A stretch of DNA of 64,000 bases, from assembly GCA_019748175.1 (NCBI GenBank), contig JAIEPX010000003.1, forward strand, positions 152,799-216,798, written 5' to 3'. Shown here piece by piece: positions 17,148-26,672 of the stretch (the stretch's first letter is position 1; the number at the start of each line of letters is the position of its first letter). The notes beneath the pieces are model-generated. The model was not told the origin of the DNA, did not search any database, and saw only the letters and a program-made list of their open reading frames with translations. The stretch is from Gammaproteobacteria bacterium (GTDB lineage Bacteria; Pseudomonadota; Gammaproteobacteria; JAIEPX01). The position numbers were made by a program, and so were the translations under genes.

Positions 17148-18809
17148 ATGCAATTTACACCTAAACTATTCAGCATTTTGAAAGAAGGCTACAGTCTACA
17201 AACACTTAGGACTGATTTAATAGCAGGCCTCACTGTGGCAATTGTTTCCCTGCCTTTATCAATGGCTTTAGCAATCGCCAGTGGTGCTTCACCAGATAAA
17301 GGTTTAATTACCGCGATTGTTGCCGGTTTTTTAGTTTCTCTGCTAGGTGGATCACGCGTACAAATCAGCGGCCCAACAGGCGCATTCGTGGTTATTGTCT
17401 TTAATGGTATTGCTCAATATGGCTATGATGGGCTACTTGTCGCAACATTAATGGCCGGATTTATTCTACTTGCTGCGGGCTATCTCAGGTTCGGTAGAAT
17501 AATTAATTTCTTTCCACACTCGGTGATTACCGGTTTTACTGCCGGTATTGCAGTGATAATTGCTTCATCACAGGTTAAAGATTTTTTTGGTATAAAAATG
17601 GAGTCTGTTCCTGCAGAATTCATTGAAAAATGGGGTGCTTATTTTAATCATGCTCATAGTATCGGTTTAGAAACGTTATTGATTGGATTGGGTTCGCTTG
17701 CCATCATTATATTGATGCGTCATTTTACTCCTAAATTACCGGGATATATCGTTGTTGTAGTTTTGTCTTCACTTGTAGTAGCCTTCTTCAACATCCCCAC
17801 TGATACCATAGCCATACGGTTTCCAAATATCCCCTCTGGGCTTCCTTTGCCTTCAATTCCTGAAATTGGGCTCGATAAAATAAATGATGTGGTACCTCTT
17901 GCATTCACGATTGCCTTCCTCGCTGGAATCGAATCATTGCTATCAGCCGTTGTTGCTGACGGAATGACCGGTTATAAACACCGTCCTAACCAAGAAATTG
18001 TTGCGACTGGTATCGCTAACATCGCCTCTACACTATTTGGTGGCTTGCCAGCCACTGGAGCAATAGCGCGAACTGCAACCAATATTAGAGCAGGAGCCAC
18101 AACACCTGTAGCTGGGCTATTTAATGCTGCATTTATTTTAATATTTGTATTATTCGCCACTAAATATATGGGTTATATCCCAATGGCAGCATTAGCCGCC
18201 ATATTATTTATTGTCGCATGGGGTATGAGTGAAGTTCATCAATTTGCACACATTCTTCGATTATCAAATACCGATCGACTATTACTTCTACTGACATTTT
18301 TCCTAACAATATTAGTAGATTTAACCGTTGCAATCTCTGTAGGCATTATTGTTGCATCATTACTGTTCATGCGTGAAATGAGCAAATCAGTTGCTATCTC
18401 TACAGACATTAATGGTGATACGCTTGATGAAGAAAATCAGCGCCTAACTCTCCCAGCCAAGGTGGAAGTTTTTAAAATTAGTGGGCCTCTATTTTTTGCC
18501 GTAGCGGGTGACTTTATCGATGCTATACGACCGATCAGTGAAATGCCCAAAGCACTAATCATACGCATGCCTTTAGTGCCTTATCTTGATGGAACAAGTG
18601 CGCGAAGCCTTCAAAATTTAATCAAAGATTGCCACGCCAAAGACACCGCTGTTGTTATCAGTGGATTACAAGATCAACCTAGAGAAATGTTAACCAATGC
18701 GGGTATTCATCACGGTGCACAAGGTGTATTTTTCGCGGAAAACTATCAAGAAGCCATTGAAATCACGCGTGAAATTTGTGCAAAGAAAAAACTACGGAAG
18801 CATGATTAA
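17148..18809 (+). CDS. SulP-family anion transporter with STAS domain
   Basis: 553 residues. The N-terminal ~400 residues hold about a dozen hydrophobic segments of the SLC26/SulP transporter, opening with DLIAGLTVAIVSLPLSMALA and containing VQISGPTGAFVVIV and ATGAIARTATNIRAGATTPV. The C-terminal ~110 residues (EVFKISGPLFFAVAGDF, then LIIRMPLVPYLDGTSARSLQ) are a STAS domain. SulP proteins carry sulfate, bicarbonate or other anions. Proximity to a divergent carbonic anhydrase gene favours bicarbonate, but the sequence does not settle the substrate. It is an inner-membrane protein of normal family length with no lesion visible. Confidence 0.88.
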   Translation: MQFTPKLFSILKEGYSLQTLRTDLIAGLTVAIVSLPLSMALAIASGASPDKGLITAIVAGFLVSLLGGSRVQISGPTGAFVVIVFNGIAQYGYDGLLVATLMAGFILLAAGYLRFGRIINFFPHSVITGFTAGIAVIIASSQVKDFFGIKMESVPAEFIEKWGAYFNHAHSIGLETLLIGLGSLAIIILMRHFTPKLPGYIVVVVLSSLVVAFFNIPTDTIAIRFPNIPSGLPLPSIPEIGLDKINDVVPLAFTIAFLAGIESLLSAVVADGMTGYKHRPNQEIVATGIANIASTLFGGLPATGAIARTATNIRAGATTPVAGLFNAAFILIFVLFATKYMGYIPMAALAAILFIVAWGMSEVHQFAHILRLSNTDRLLLLLTFFLTILVDLTVAISVGIIVASLLFMREMSKSVAISTDINGDTLDEENQRLTLPAKVEVFKISGPLFFAVAGDFIDAIRPISEMPKALIIRMPLVPYLDGTSARSLQNLIKDCHAKDTAVVISGLQDQPREMLTNAGIHHGAQGVFFAENYQEAIEITREICAKKKLRKHD

Positions 18810-18876
18810 TTTGGATTCCTAATATTCTTGTGCTTTGACTTAGATTGATTACGTTTATTTTAGGTTTATATTGAAT

Positions 18877-18900
18877 GACTCCTCTTAGCGGGGGAGTCTA
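18877..18900 (+). terminator. Possible terminator after the SulP gene
   Basis: GACTCCTC (18877-18884) pairs with GGGGAGTC (18891-18898) with one wobble, followed by TATTTAATTCTT. It lies between the convergent SulP and mnmE genes and could serve both. The T-run is poor. Confidence 0.4.
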
Positions 18901-18922
18901 TTTAATTCTTGAGACAAAAAAA

Positions 18923-20281
18923 TTATTTTCCTATACAAAACGTCGAGAAAATTTTTCCGAGCAAATCGTCTGCTCTGAATTCTCCGGTGATTTCACTCAG
19001 TGAATTTTGAGCAAGCCGACATTCTTCAGCAAGCAACTCACCAGCCCGCTCATTTGATAAATGGGCTTCCCCAATTTTCAAATGCTTTTCAGCGGTTTCT
19101 ATTGCTAATAAATGACGTCTTCTCGCACTAAAATTTCCTTCACCCACTGATTGAAAACCAATCGTGTCAAGAATCGTTTTTTTCAATAGATCAATTCCCA
19201 AGCCTGTTTTCGCAGAAATAAGAACAGTTTTAACTCCATCTTGTTCCAGCGTCATGGGTTCATTTTGAGTAAGGTCAATTTTATTACGTATAATAATTAA
19301 TCTGTTTCGTCCTGAAAAATTCTCTATCATGGCGGAAAATAGGTTATTGAAATCCGACGAATGACTATGATCCAAAACCAACAATAAAAGATCTGCTTGT
19401 TTAATTTCGTTTTCTGCTCGACGTATGCCTTCTTGTTCAACAACATCTTGGCTGTCTCGCAATCCGGCCGTATCTACCAATTGAAAACGCACGCCCTCAA
19501 TGCTGATTTCAGCTCTGAGTAAATCTCGTGTAGTACCTGGAACCGGTGTCACGATAGCAGTATCCTCACCGGTGAGTCGATTTAATAAACTCGATTTTCC
19601 TACATTCGGAGACCCCGCCAAAGCTAATTTAATTCCGTCTCTCAAAATAACGCCCTGCTGCGCTTTATTTTTCAAATCACCCAATTGTTTTTTTATTTCT
19701 GTTAATTGTTGTGTAATTCGACCATCGGAAAGAAAATCAATTTCTTCTTCAGGAAAATCGATTGCTGCTTCGACAAACATACGTAAAGCAATTAATTTTT
19801 CTACGATAGCATGAACCACCTGGGAAAACTCACCCTGTAAAGAGCGCATTGCTGAACGTGCCGCTTGTTCAGATGTTGCAGAAATAAGATCCGAAATTGC
19901 TTCAGCTTGCGTTAAATCTAATTTATTATTTAAAAAAGCGCGCTCTGAAAATTCCCCGGGTCTTGCCAATCGTGCACCGCAACGAATGATTCGTTGGAGT
20001 AAAGATTCTAAAATAATTTGGCCACCATGCCCTTGAAATTCCACAACATCTTCACCGGTAAAAGAATTGGGTGCTTGAAAATAAATAACAAGCCCTTCAT
20101 CGATAATATTGTTTTTTTCATCGTGAAAACGACTGTATTGTGCGTAGCGGGGAGTTAGAGACTGTCCTGTAATAGTTTGTGCGATTAAAGGTGCCAGTGA
20201 CCCTGACACCCTAATAACACCTATTCCTGCCGGTCCACTTGCTGTAGCAATTGCGGCAATTGTTTCATTATTTATATTCAC
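18923..20281 (-). CDS. mnmE: tRNA uridine-5-carboxymethylaminomethyl modification GTPase MnmE
   Basis: 452 residues, normal length. The N-terminal folate-binding domain has TIAAIATASGPAGIGVIRVS and FTGEDVVEFQGHGG. The GTPase domain has GSPNVGKSSLLN (P-loop), PGTTRD, DTAG and RNKIDL. The C-terminus ends FCIGK, the conserved CxGK needed for activity. With MnmG it makes the cmnm5 group at U34 of several tRNAs. It is the last gene of the rpmH-rnpA-yidD-yidC-mnmE block, 10 bp after yidC, as in many gammaproteobacteria. Confidence 0.97.
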   Translation of the reverse strand: MNINNETIAAIATASGPAGIGVIRVSGSLAPLIAQTITGQSLTPRYAQYSRFHDEKNNIIDEGLVIYFQAPNSFTGEDVVEFQGHGGQIILESLLQRIIRCGARLARPGEFSERAFLNNKLDLTQAEAISDLISATSEQAARSAMRSLQGEFSQVVHAIVEKLIALRMFVEAAIDFPEEEIDFLSDGRITQQLTEIKKQLGDLKNKAQQGVILRDGIKLALAGSPNVGKSSLLNRLTGEDTAIVTPVPGTTRDLLRAEISIEGVRFQLVDTAGLRDSQDVVEQEGIRRAENEIKQADLLLLVLDHSHSSDFNNLFSAMIENFSGRNRLIIIRNKIDLTQNEPMTLEQDGVKTVLISAKTGLGIDLLKKTILDTIGFQSVGEGNFSARRRHLLAIETAEKHLKIGEAHLSNERAGELLAEECRLAQNSLSEITGEFRADDLLGKIFSTFCIGK

Positions 20282-20290
20282 CAGAACACA

Positions 20291-21982
20291 CTACTTTTTA
20301 CCTAACTTTTTCAATTTAGAGCCTGAAAATTTATTCATACAATACGCTTGCTGTGCAATAGAGAAAAGGATATTCACAAACCAGTACAACACCAATCCTG
20401 CTGGAAACGTTGCAAAAAATACTGAAAATGCAATCGGCATAATGTACATCATCATCGCTTGTGTACGATCAGGTGGAGTAGGACTCAATCGAGTTTGTAA
20501 TAACATCGAAAGCATCATTAGCCCCGGTAAAATATATAAAGGGTCTGGCGCTGATAAATCTTTTACCCACAAAATCCAAGGAGCATGACGTAAATGAACG
20601 CTTTCTATCAACACATAATAGAGTGCGATGAAAAAGGGCATTTGAATTAACATCGGCAAACAACCACCTAGAGGATTCACTTTTTCTTTTCGATAAAGTT
20701 CCATCATCGCTTGGCTCATTTTTTGTCGATCTTCTCCAAAGCGTTCTTTAAGCGTATTCATTCGTGGCTGTAAATCTCGCATCTTTGCCATCGATCGATA
20801 ACTCGTTGCTGATAATTTATAGAAAAGTAATTTGATAATGAGCGTAATTAAAACAATTGACCAACCCCAGTTTCCGACAAACTTATTTATTTGTGCTAGC
20901 AACCAGTAAATAGGCTCAGAAATAAAAAATAACCAACCAAAGTCAATTGTCTTTGATAAATTAGGCGCTAATTTTTCGAGATCTTCGTGTAATTCTGGTC
21001 CTACATATAATTTCGCATTGGTTGAAAATTGAGTTCCTGCGGGCACATCTAATTCAGGCCCTACAAATCCTATAGTGTAAATATTTTTGTCATGAACTCG
21101 ACTAAAATAATGATTTTGCGCTTTGCTGTAAGGAATCCACGCGCTAAGAAAATATTGTTCCTGCATCGCTACCCAGCCACCTGTGATATTGCGACTGAGA
21201 TTATTTTTTGTCATTGATTTATACGATATTTTTTCGTACGGAACTTGATCGCTAGAAATCGCAGCACCCGTGTATGTCCGTAGACCAAACATCCCGCCTT
21301 CTTCAGTTTTTGCGCGCTGAATTTGAGCATACAGACTACCGTGCCAATCTTTGCCGTCTTGATTATTGATTAAGTATTCAACCGTAAGATCATACTGACC
21401 GCGAGTCAAAATAAATCGCTTAGTCACAGATAAGCCAGCCCCATCGTTCCATTTGAGATCGACGTTTAAGGTATTTTGTCCAACAGGAAGGTCGAACACT
21501 TTTTTGTCTACGTGATAAAGCGCTTGCCCATTAGCTGTATCGGGCCCATTTGCCCCCATCAGACCACTTTGAGCAATGTAGAGGGTATCTGGTGAATCAC
21601 TAAATAGTTGTACCGGTACATCGGGCTTGGCTACAGCTTCAGGATACCCAGGCAAACCAGATTTGATAATGTTCCCGCCTTTAGTGTCTATGATGAGTCT
21701 TAAGGTATCGGTATTTACAGCAATCAAATCACCTTGAGCGTCGCCCGTCGCTTGCCCGGCCTTAGCTGAACTACTTCCTGCGGATTCGATACTTTTCTGG
21801 GAAGCGGCTAATGCTGAAGCCGGAGGCAAATTGGTATTCGCAGCATTCGTTGCGCCAGGGGTACCTGGTGCGGCAACTTCTACTGGTGCAGGAGCAGGTA
21901 CATGCTCCATTTGCCATTGATTCCACATTAAAAAGCCTATTACGGCCAACAAAATATACAGTAATGTTCGTCTATCTATCAT
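20291..21982 (-). CDS. yidC: Membrane protein insertase YidC
   Basis: 563 residues, normal for a gram-negative YidC. An N-terminal anchor ([20 protein letters not shown]) is followed by an Ala/Pro-rich linker, the large periplasmic beta-sandwich domain, and the five-helix core beginning about residue 355 ([20 protein letters not shown]), with [17 protein letters not shown] as the cytoplasmic coiled-coil and [20 protein letters not shown] as a core helix. It inserts and folds inner-membrane proteins with or without SecYEG. The gene overlaps the yidD stop by 4 bp and is followed by mnmE. Confidence 0.97.
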   Translation of the reverse strand: MIDRRTLLYILLAVIGFLMWNQWQMEHVPAPAPVEVAAPGTPGATNAANTNLPPASALAASQKSIESAGSSSAKAGQATGDAQGDLIAVNTDTLRLIIDTKGGNIIKSGLPGYPEAVAKPDVPVQLFSDSPDTLYIAQSGLMGANGPDTANGQALYHVDKKVFDLPVGQNTLNVDLKWNDGAGLSVTKRFILTRGQYDLTVEYLINNQDGKDWHGSLYAQIQRAKTEEGGMFGLRTYTGAAISSDQVPYEKISYKSMTKNNLSRNITGGWVAMQEQYFLSAWIPYSKAQNHYFSRVHDKNIYTIGFVGPELDVPAGTQFSTNAKLYVGPELHEDLEKLAPNLSKTIDFGWLFFISEPIYWLLAQINKFVGNWGWSIVLITLIIKLLFYKLSATSYRSMAKMRDLQPRMNTLKERFGEDRQKMSQAMMELYRKEKVNPLGGCLPMLIQMPFFIALYYVLIESVHLRHAPWILWVKDLSAPDPLYILPGLMMLSMLLQTRLSPTPPDRTQAMMMYIMPIAFSVFFATFPAGLVLYWFVNILFSIAQQAYCMNKFSGSKLKKLGKK

Positions 21983-22242
21983 AACTCGTCTTTCTGGTTA
22001 GGTACTGGATCATATCCACCGGGATGGAATGGGTGACATCTTAGCAATCGACGCACTGTCAGCCTTAAGCCTTTCATCACCCCGTGCGAACGAAGTGCAT
22101 GCTGACTATAACTAGAGCACGTCGGCTCAAAGCGACAATGATGCCCTAAGAACGGACTAATTGCTAGTTGATATACTCGAAGTATGCTTATTAGGCACCA
22201 GCCAACTGCGTTTCGACTTTTTGCCATAAACGTTCTATACAT
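21979..22242 (-). CDS. yidD: Membrane protein insertion efficiency factor YidD
   Basis: 87 residues from ATG 22242; an alternative ATG at 22227 would give 82 residues, nearer the usual length. The family signature is clear: [20 protein letters not shown], then [20 protein letters not shown] and [13 protein letters not shown]. It is a small membrane-associated protein with an amphipathic N-terminus that assists YidC-dependent insertion. It overlaps rnpA by about 50 bp at the 5' end and yidC by 4 bp at the 3' end, as is usual in this operon. Confidence 0.95.
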   Translation of the reverse strand: MYRTFMAKSRNAVGWCLISILRVYQLAISPFLGHHCRFEPTCSSYSQHALRSHGVMKGLRLTVRRLLRCHPFHPGGYDPVPNQKDEL

Positions 22243-22550
22243 TCTCTAAGCTCTCTCTTGCTGAACGTTGAGCTGGGTATTTTTACCACAATTACAATAT
22301 CAAGACTATCTAATTGTACTTGCCGTCGGCGGAAAGAATCACGAATGACGCGCTTCACAGCATTACGATCGGAGGCTAATTTAAAAGCACGTTTTGGAAC
22401 ACTAACGCCTAAGCGGGCATGATGAATGTCGTTATGTCGGCATAATGCGACTAAGTTTTGATCTGAAAAGCGACGTGGTCGTTGAAAAACCGCCATAAAC
22501 TCAGCTTCACTACGAAGCCGCATATGACGCGTAAAGCGCTGTGAGCTCAC
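22191..22550 (-). CDS. rnpA: Ribonuclease P protein component
   Basis: 119 residues starting at GTG 22550, which overlaps the rpmH stop as GTGA. The RNR signature appears as [18 protein letters not shown], and [15 protein letters not shown] precedes it. This basic protein binds the RNase P RNA and pre-tRNA leaders for 5' maturation of tRNAs. The RNA component is not in this window. The 3' end overlaps yidD. Confidence 0.95.
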   Translation of the reverse strand: MSSQRFTRHMRLRSEAEFMAVFQRPRRFSDQNLVALCRHNDIHHARLGVSVPKRAFKLASDRNAVKRVIRDSFRRRQVQLDSLDIVIVVKIPSSTFSKRELRECIERLWQKVETQLAGA

Positions 22551-22681
22551 ACGGATAGACGCTTACGACCCTTAGCGCGTCGACGTGCTAACACGATTCG
22601 ACCGTTTTTGGTTGCCATACGAGCTCGAAAGCCGTGTGTACGCTTGCGTTTTAGAACACTGGGTTGAAATGTACGTTTCAT
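22547..22681 (-). CDS. rpmH: 50S ribosomal protein L34
   Basis: 44 residues from ATG 22681 to TGA 22547-22549: [20 protein letters not shown], then [20 protein letters not shown] and RLSV. This is the standard L34 length and sequence. It is the first gene of the rpmH-rnpA-yidD-yidC-mnmE block and overlaps rnpA by 4 bp. In many bacteria it faces dnaA across the origin; here dnaA lies ~26 kb away. Confidence 0.97.
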   Translation of the reverse strand: MKRTFQPSVLKRKRTHGFRARMATKNGRIVLARRRAKGRKRLSV

Positions 22682-22772
22682 GACCTATCTCATAACTGTT
22701 TTCAAAATTGGATGGGCAGTATAACTTGAATAACTTCATGATGTAAATAGATTCTTTGTTTACAAATCGAAC

Positions 22773-23687
22773 TTACTTATGGCGCCGTAGCGACGTTCTA
22801 GAGTCCAAATCTTGATATTCTCTAGATGGGATTAGCTCCTTCTGTAAATCAATGAAACTACTAAACGATCTCAACCGACATTTAATTGAATCACTATGCG
22901 TCATCCAAATCGCCGAAACTGCGATATTATGCTCGGATAATACATTTGCCAAATTAAGGGCACCTAGCATGTCTGAATCAGCACCATCTCCAATGATAAC
23001 AACTTCTGTGATGCCTGAGTTCTGAATTTCTGGATACAGGGATTTAATAGCTGTCATAAAATGATAGGGATCTGGCTTTGTACGCGGTGACACTGAATCT
23101 GATGCAATAATTGGGCAGTCCTCAAAAATGTCATTCCAACCAAATAATTCTATACCATGCTTTACAAGCTTAGTTGAACTATTCGACACAATCACAAATG
23201 GGATGCGCTCCTTTAATAGTGCTCGCAGTAAATCTTCAGCGCCAGGAAATGGTTTTTTGGGGGGTACATCTTTGTGGTCCATATATTCAAAATACAGTAC
23301 CTGAGCTTCATGGCAATAGTCATCACCAAAAATACTCTTTAAGTGCTCAGAAAACTCTTGTGTCCAGGGTTTACGCAGTAAACATCTATCAATATTGCAT
23401 TCAGGATGTCTTTGTTCGATTTTACTTGCAACAAGTGACAATCTTTTTTGAATAGTCGGGAATGTATTACAAAGACAATTATCCCAATCAATCAGAACTA
23501 TATGATCTGTTTTCATGAACTCATTTTTTTTATTCGGAGAAACGATTTGTTGTTTAATAATAGTTGTGGAATTAAAATTTTTGCTAAGCATGTCACTTTC
23601 ATTTCTCTTCTTCCCATATAAATAACCAGCAAAAAAAGTAGGTCCTAAAACAAGCGGAACATATCTTTGCAAGTGCTTATATCGCAT
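22773..23687 (-). CDS. HAD-superfamily hydrolase with N-terminal membrane anchor
   Basis: 304 residues. All four HAD motifs are present: DWDN with nucleophile Asp67 and Asp69, SNSS at 168-171, Lys204 in KPDPYHF, and IGDGADSD with Asp234/Asp237/Asp239. A cap region lies between motifs I and II (~70-155). Residues ~8-24 (RYVPLVLGPTFFAGYLYG) form a hydrophobic anchor that is unusual for a soluble phosphatase; an internal Met58 could start an unanchored form. The substrate is unknown; phosphoglycolate-phosphatase-like or host-directed phosphatase are both possible. RBS AAGGAAA precedes ATG 23687. It lies next to F-box and NACHT genes on the same strand. Confidence 0.8.
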   Translation of the reverse strand: MRYKHLQRYVPLVLGPTFFAGYLYGKKRNESDMLSKNFNSTTIIKQQIVSPNKKNEFMKTDHIVLIDWDNCLCNTFPTIQKRLSLVASKIEQRHPECNIDRCLLRKPWTQEFSEHLKSIFGDDYCHEAQVLYFEYMDHKDVPPKKPFPGAEDLLRALLKERIPFVIVSNSSTKLVKHGIELFGWNDIFEDCPIIASDSVSPRTKPDPYHFMTAIKSLYPEIQNSGITEVVIIGDGADSDMLGALNLANVLSEHNIAVSAIWMTHSDSIKCRLRSFSSFIDLQKELIPSREYQDLDSRTSLRRHK

Positions 23688-23771
23688 TTTGTTTCCTTAA
23701 ACACGTTAATAAAATTAATATGAAATTTAATCATACCTCTATAGACATATTTTATGTCTATTTTTCAATAA

Positions 23772-26495
23772 TCATTTACAACCATATTTCTTTGAAAAAT
23801 CATCAATTTTCTCGTATATCCAATTTTCTATCTGGTTACAAACTTGAACAGTTGTGGTGGAATAGAAACGCAATCGAAAGCCTTTTATCCTTGTTGCTAA
23901 ATCCTGAATTGATTGATAAACAGCGGGCAGGGTGGTCATTGCCTCCGAGTAAGGGAGCTTATAAAGATTTTGAGCATGATGATAAATGTCAGCGATGATA
24001 CCTGGAACAGTGTAAAATGTATTATTAATGATTATGCGACCAAACCCATGCTCTTCCCATGCATTTCCTAAAGTAATTTCTTCGATTTTCAGGATAATTT
24101 TTACGAGAAGACATATATCTGGGTGAAGTCGGTGACGCTCATAAAGGCATTCAGCAAGTTGAGGATTAATCAAATTATTTGATTTTTCAGTAAGATAAGG
24201 AAGACAAGATTGGCAACGACTTTTATTAGGTAAATAAGGAAAATTTAATGTGGCATACTGCGTCGAGTTGAGGAGAAGTGCCAAAATTTCGGGGTTATCA
24301 GAAGCTGCATTTATTGGAAATTGAGCATGGTTTCCTATCTCAAAGTTCGCTCCATATTCGAGTAAAGCAGCGACTATATCTCGATATCTTCCATTTATTG
24401 CTACTAATAAACAACTATTACCTTTTTCATCTAATGCATTTATCGCCGGAGAATAAGCCAAAATAAGAAGTACGAGGGTGAGATTTCCTGTACCTACTGC
24501 AATGGATAATATGAATTCATTATCTAAAATTTTATCTTCTACATAAGGTAAGATCATACTGATAATTTTTAAATAAACATCTGATTTTTCTTTAATAAAT
24601 CTAGGAAATTCAAATGGATTAGCTTCAGGGAACCCGTATTTATTTCCGATCTCTGCCCGTATCATTTTTGTTAATAGTCTTTGTCGCATTTTGTAAAGGT
24701 GGCCCCACCAGGCGCCATTTCCGTGAGTATTAGTTAATGTCAGTAAACCTGCCATAGCTCCTTGAATCACAAAATCCCATAATTGTTCTATTGTGAGGAA
24801 TTCAAACGTAATTCCTTGTGACATTAAATAATCAAAACAATCAAGTCGCCCAAACTGAGCCGCTACAAACAAAGGGTGATATTCAAGTGAGTCATCTGAG
24901 ATATTTGCATCGGGTAATCGCATTAACGCTTGTAATCCTGCCAATTGCCCTCCTTCAATTGCATGACAAGCTGCGATTTGGGTGAATATCGCACCATTTT
25001 GAATAAGATAATTAAAAATATTTTGTAACCTTGAGTAACAAAATGCAACTCGACTCAAGGGAGAGCTTAGCACATGTTTTTTTGAAGAAAAACGAGTGTT
25101 AATATCAACGCCGTCATCTAAGAGTACTTTAAAGTTTTCAATATGTCCTGCTCGACAAACCGCAGTGATCATTTTCGATCGAGATGCAGGCAAGAACTTG
25201 ACATTCCATTTTGGGAGATACACTGTTAAAAACGATTTGAGCTTATTACTGTTTGAAATTTCTACTATGAATCTTGAAAATGATTTATCTGCATCGTGAT
25301 GTGTTTGTATGCCCTTGCTACGAGAGAGTAAAAATGCGATCACATCAATCGGTATATTTTCTTGCTTATACCATCTGTTACAGATGTGATAAAATAGTGT
25401 AGAGAATCTTTCGACTGGCCATATTTTTAAAAACAATGATAGGTTCTTGCCTAAATCGTTGCGTATGATTTCCTTCATCAAATCTGAATAATATGCTAAC
25501 TTAGGTGTATAATATGTCTTATTTTCTGGGAGAGTAGTTCCAAACGACATGAGATAATCAACAATACTTGTAGCCTTAGCATCCTTTTCTAGTCGCGCAA
25601 GACATATCTTCAAAGTAACAGAATGCGCTCTTGATGCTAAGAGCTTTACAATGGGAAGCTGGTAAAACTCACATGCCACAGGAAAATATGAATCAAATTC
25701 AAAAAAATCGTTATTCGGAAACGCCCATAAAAAAAATTGTAGTATGGTTGTGGCACCGTATTGACAACAAATTGTGAGGATGTGGTCTATATTTTGAGGG
25801 GTGTTATTTTCTGTACAACTTAGAAAAAACAGCATCGTCGTCAATCTATCTAGTTTAACACTCATAGTAAGCGGGCTGAATTGTTCTATAAGTAAAGTGT
25901 CGTCACCGTGACGTTCCTCCACAATCCATTGTCGCAGCGATTTGGCTGATGCTATCTGTAGAAATCCAGATGCTGACAAATTTTTCACAATTCCGCAGAA
26001 AATATATCTAAGATGCATTAAGGGTTCAGGATAAGCTAGCGCTCTGAGTACGGCAAGTCGAGTTTGCGGATTAATAACTTCTCCATTTCGCAACCTATCC
26101 TTAAAATATGATGGAAATTCCTGTTTTAATTCATTTAAATCTGAAGAGAGCTTAAAGAAAAATTGATTTACTTGGCTCAAATTAATCTGATCTCTCAGGG
26201 AGAGATACGGAATGATGATATTTTTCCAAACATCTTTCACGGGTTGATTATCTGAAATATTCGGAACTTGAGGCGTATGTAAAGTTATCGCTGGATCAAG
26301 TTCTGGGAAACGAATAGATTTCTGCAGTTGGATTAATACGCCGAAATCACCATCACGAAACTCTGCAAAAACTAAAGCATTCCACAGGATTAACCATTCA
26401 TTATTTTGAATCAGGAGATGAAGTTCAGAAGCCGTAATGTCGAGTCCCTGTTTTGGATTATAAAGTATTCCTTCTAATTCATTGAGCGTTCTCAT
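23772..26495 (-). CDS. F-box and ankyrin-repeat protein, putative effector
   Basis: 907 residues from ATG 26495, which has GGAG 6 nt upstream; a GTG at 26525 would add ten residues. Residues ~87-125 (DVWKNIIIPYLSLRDQINLS, then QVNQFFFKLSSDL) match an F-box. Ankyrin-like repeats follow in the middle and C-terminal half, for example ITAVCRAGHIENFKVLLDDG, FVAAQFGRLDCFDYLMSQG and LVAINGRYRDIVAALLEYGA. F-box proteins bind Skp1 and bring targets to SCF ubiquitin ligases; bacteria have no SCF, so this form is expected to work inside a eukaryotic host, with ankyrins choosing the substrate (as in Legionella AnkB). Translocation is inferred. Confidence 0.8.
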   Translation of the reverse strand: MRTLNELEGILYNPKQGLDITASELHLLIQNNEWLILWNALVFAEFRDGDFGVLIQLQKSIRFPELDPAITLHTPQVPNISDNQPVKDVWKNIIIPYLSLRDQINLSQVNQFFFKLSSDLNELKQEFPSYFKDRLRNGEVINPQTRLAVLRALAYPEPLMHLRYIFCGIVKNLSASGFLQIASAKSLRQWIVEERHGDDTLLIEQFSPLTMSVKLDRLTTMLFFLSCTENNTPQNIDHILTICCQYGATTILQFFLWAFPNNDFFEFDSYFPVACEFYQLPIVKLLASRAHSVTLKICLARLEKDAKATSIVDYLMSFGTTLPENKTYYTPKLAYYSDLMKEIIRNDLGKNLSLFLKIWPVERFSTLFYHICNRWYKQENIPIDVIAFLLSRSKGIQTHHDADKSFSRFIVEISNSNKLKSFLTVYLPKWNVKFLPASRSKMITAVCRAGHIENFKVLLDDGVDINTRFSSKKHVLSSPLSRVAFCYSRLQNIFNYLIQNGAIFTQIAACHAIEGGQLAGLQALMRLPDANISDDSLEYHPLFVAAQFGRLDCFDYLMSQGITFEFLTIEQLWDFVIQGAMAGLLTLTNTHGNGAWWGHLYKMRQRLLTKMIRAEIGNKYGFPEANPFEFPRFIKEKSDVYLKIISMILPYVEDKILDNEFILSIAVGTGNLTLVLLILAYSPAINALDEKGNSCLLVAINGRYRDIVAALLEYGANFEIGNHAQFPINAASDNPEILALLLNSTQYATLNFPYLPNKSRCQSCLPYLTEKSNNLINPQLAECLYERHRLHPDICLLVKIILKIEEITLGNAWEEHGFGRIIINNTFYTVPGIIADIYHHAQNLYKLPYSEAMTTLPAVYQSIQDLATRIKGFRLRFYSTTTVQVCNQIENWIYEKIDDFSKKYGCK

Positions 26496-26672
26496 CAATA
26501 TCTCCAAGATCACAAGCTTCTCCACCCCAATATGTGCAAGAAGGGTAACCTACGTTCATCTCTATAGACTCATCTACACATGTTTGCTTGCTATCTTACT
26601 ACGATTGTTCATAATTAAGCGGCCATGATATTAGAAATGGTCCAATAAAAGCCTAAAAATCCCTTTCATTCA

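Noticed and set aside
23720..23998. Plus-strand gene opposite the end of the F-box/ankyrin gene
   Set aside because: It begins in the gap but most of it is antisense to coding sequence with ankyrin repeats, and it shows no domain or RBS.
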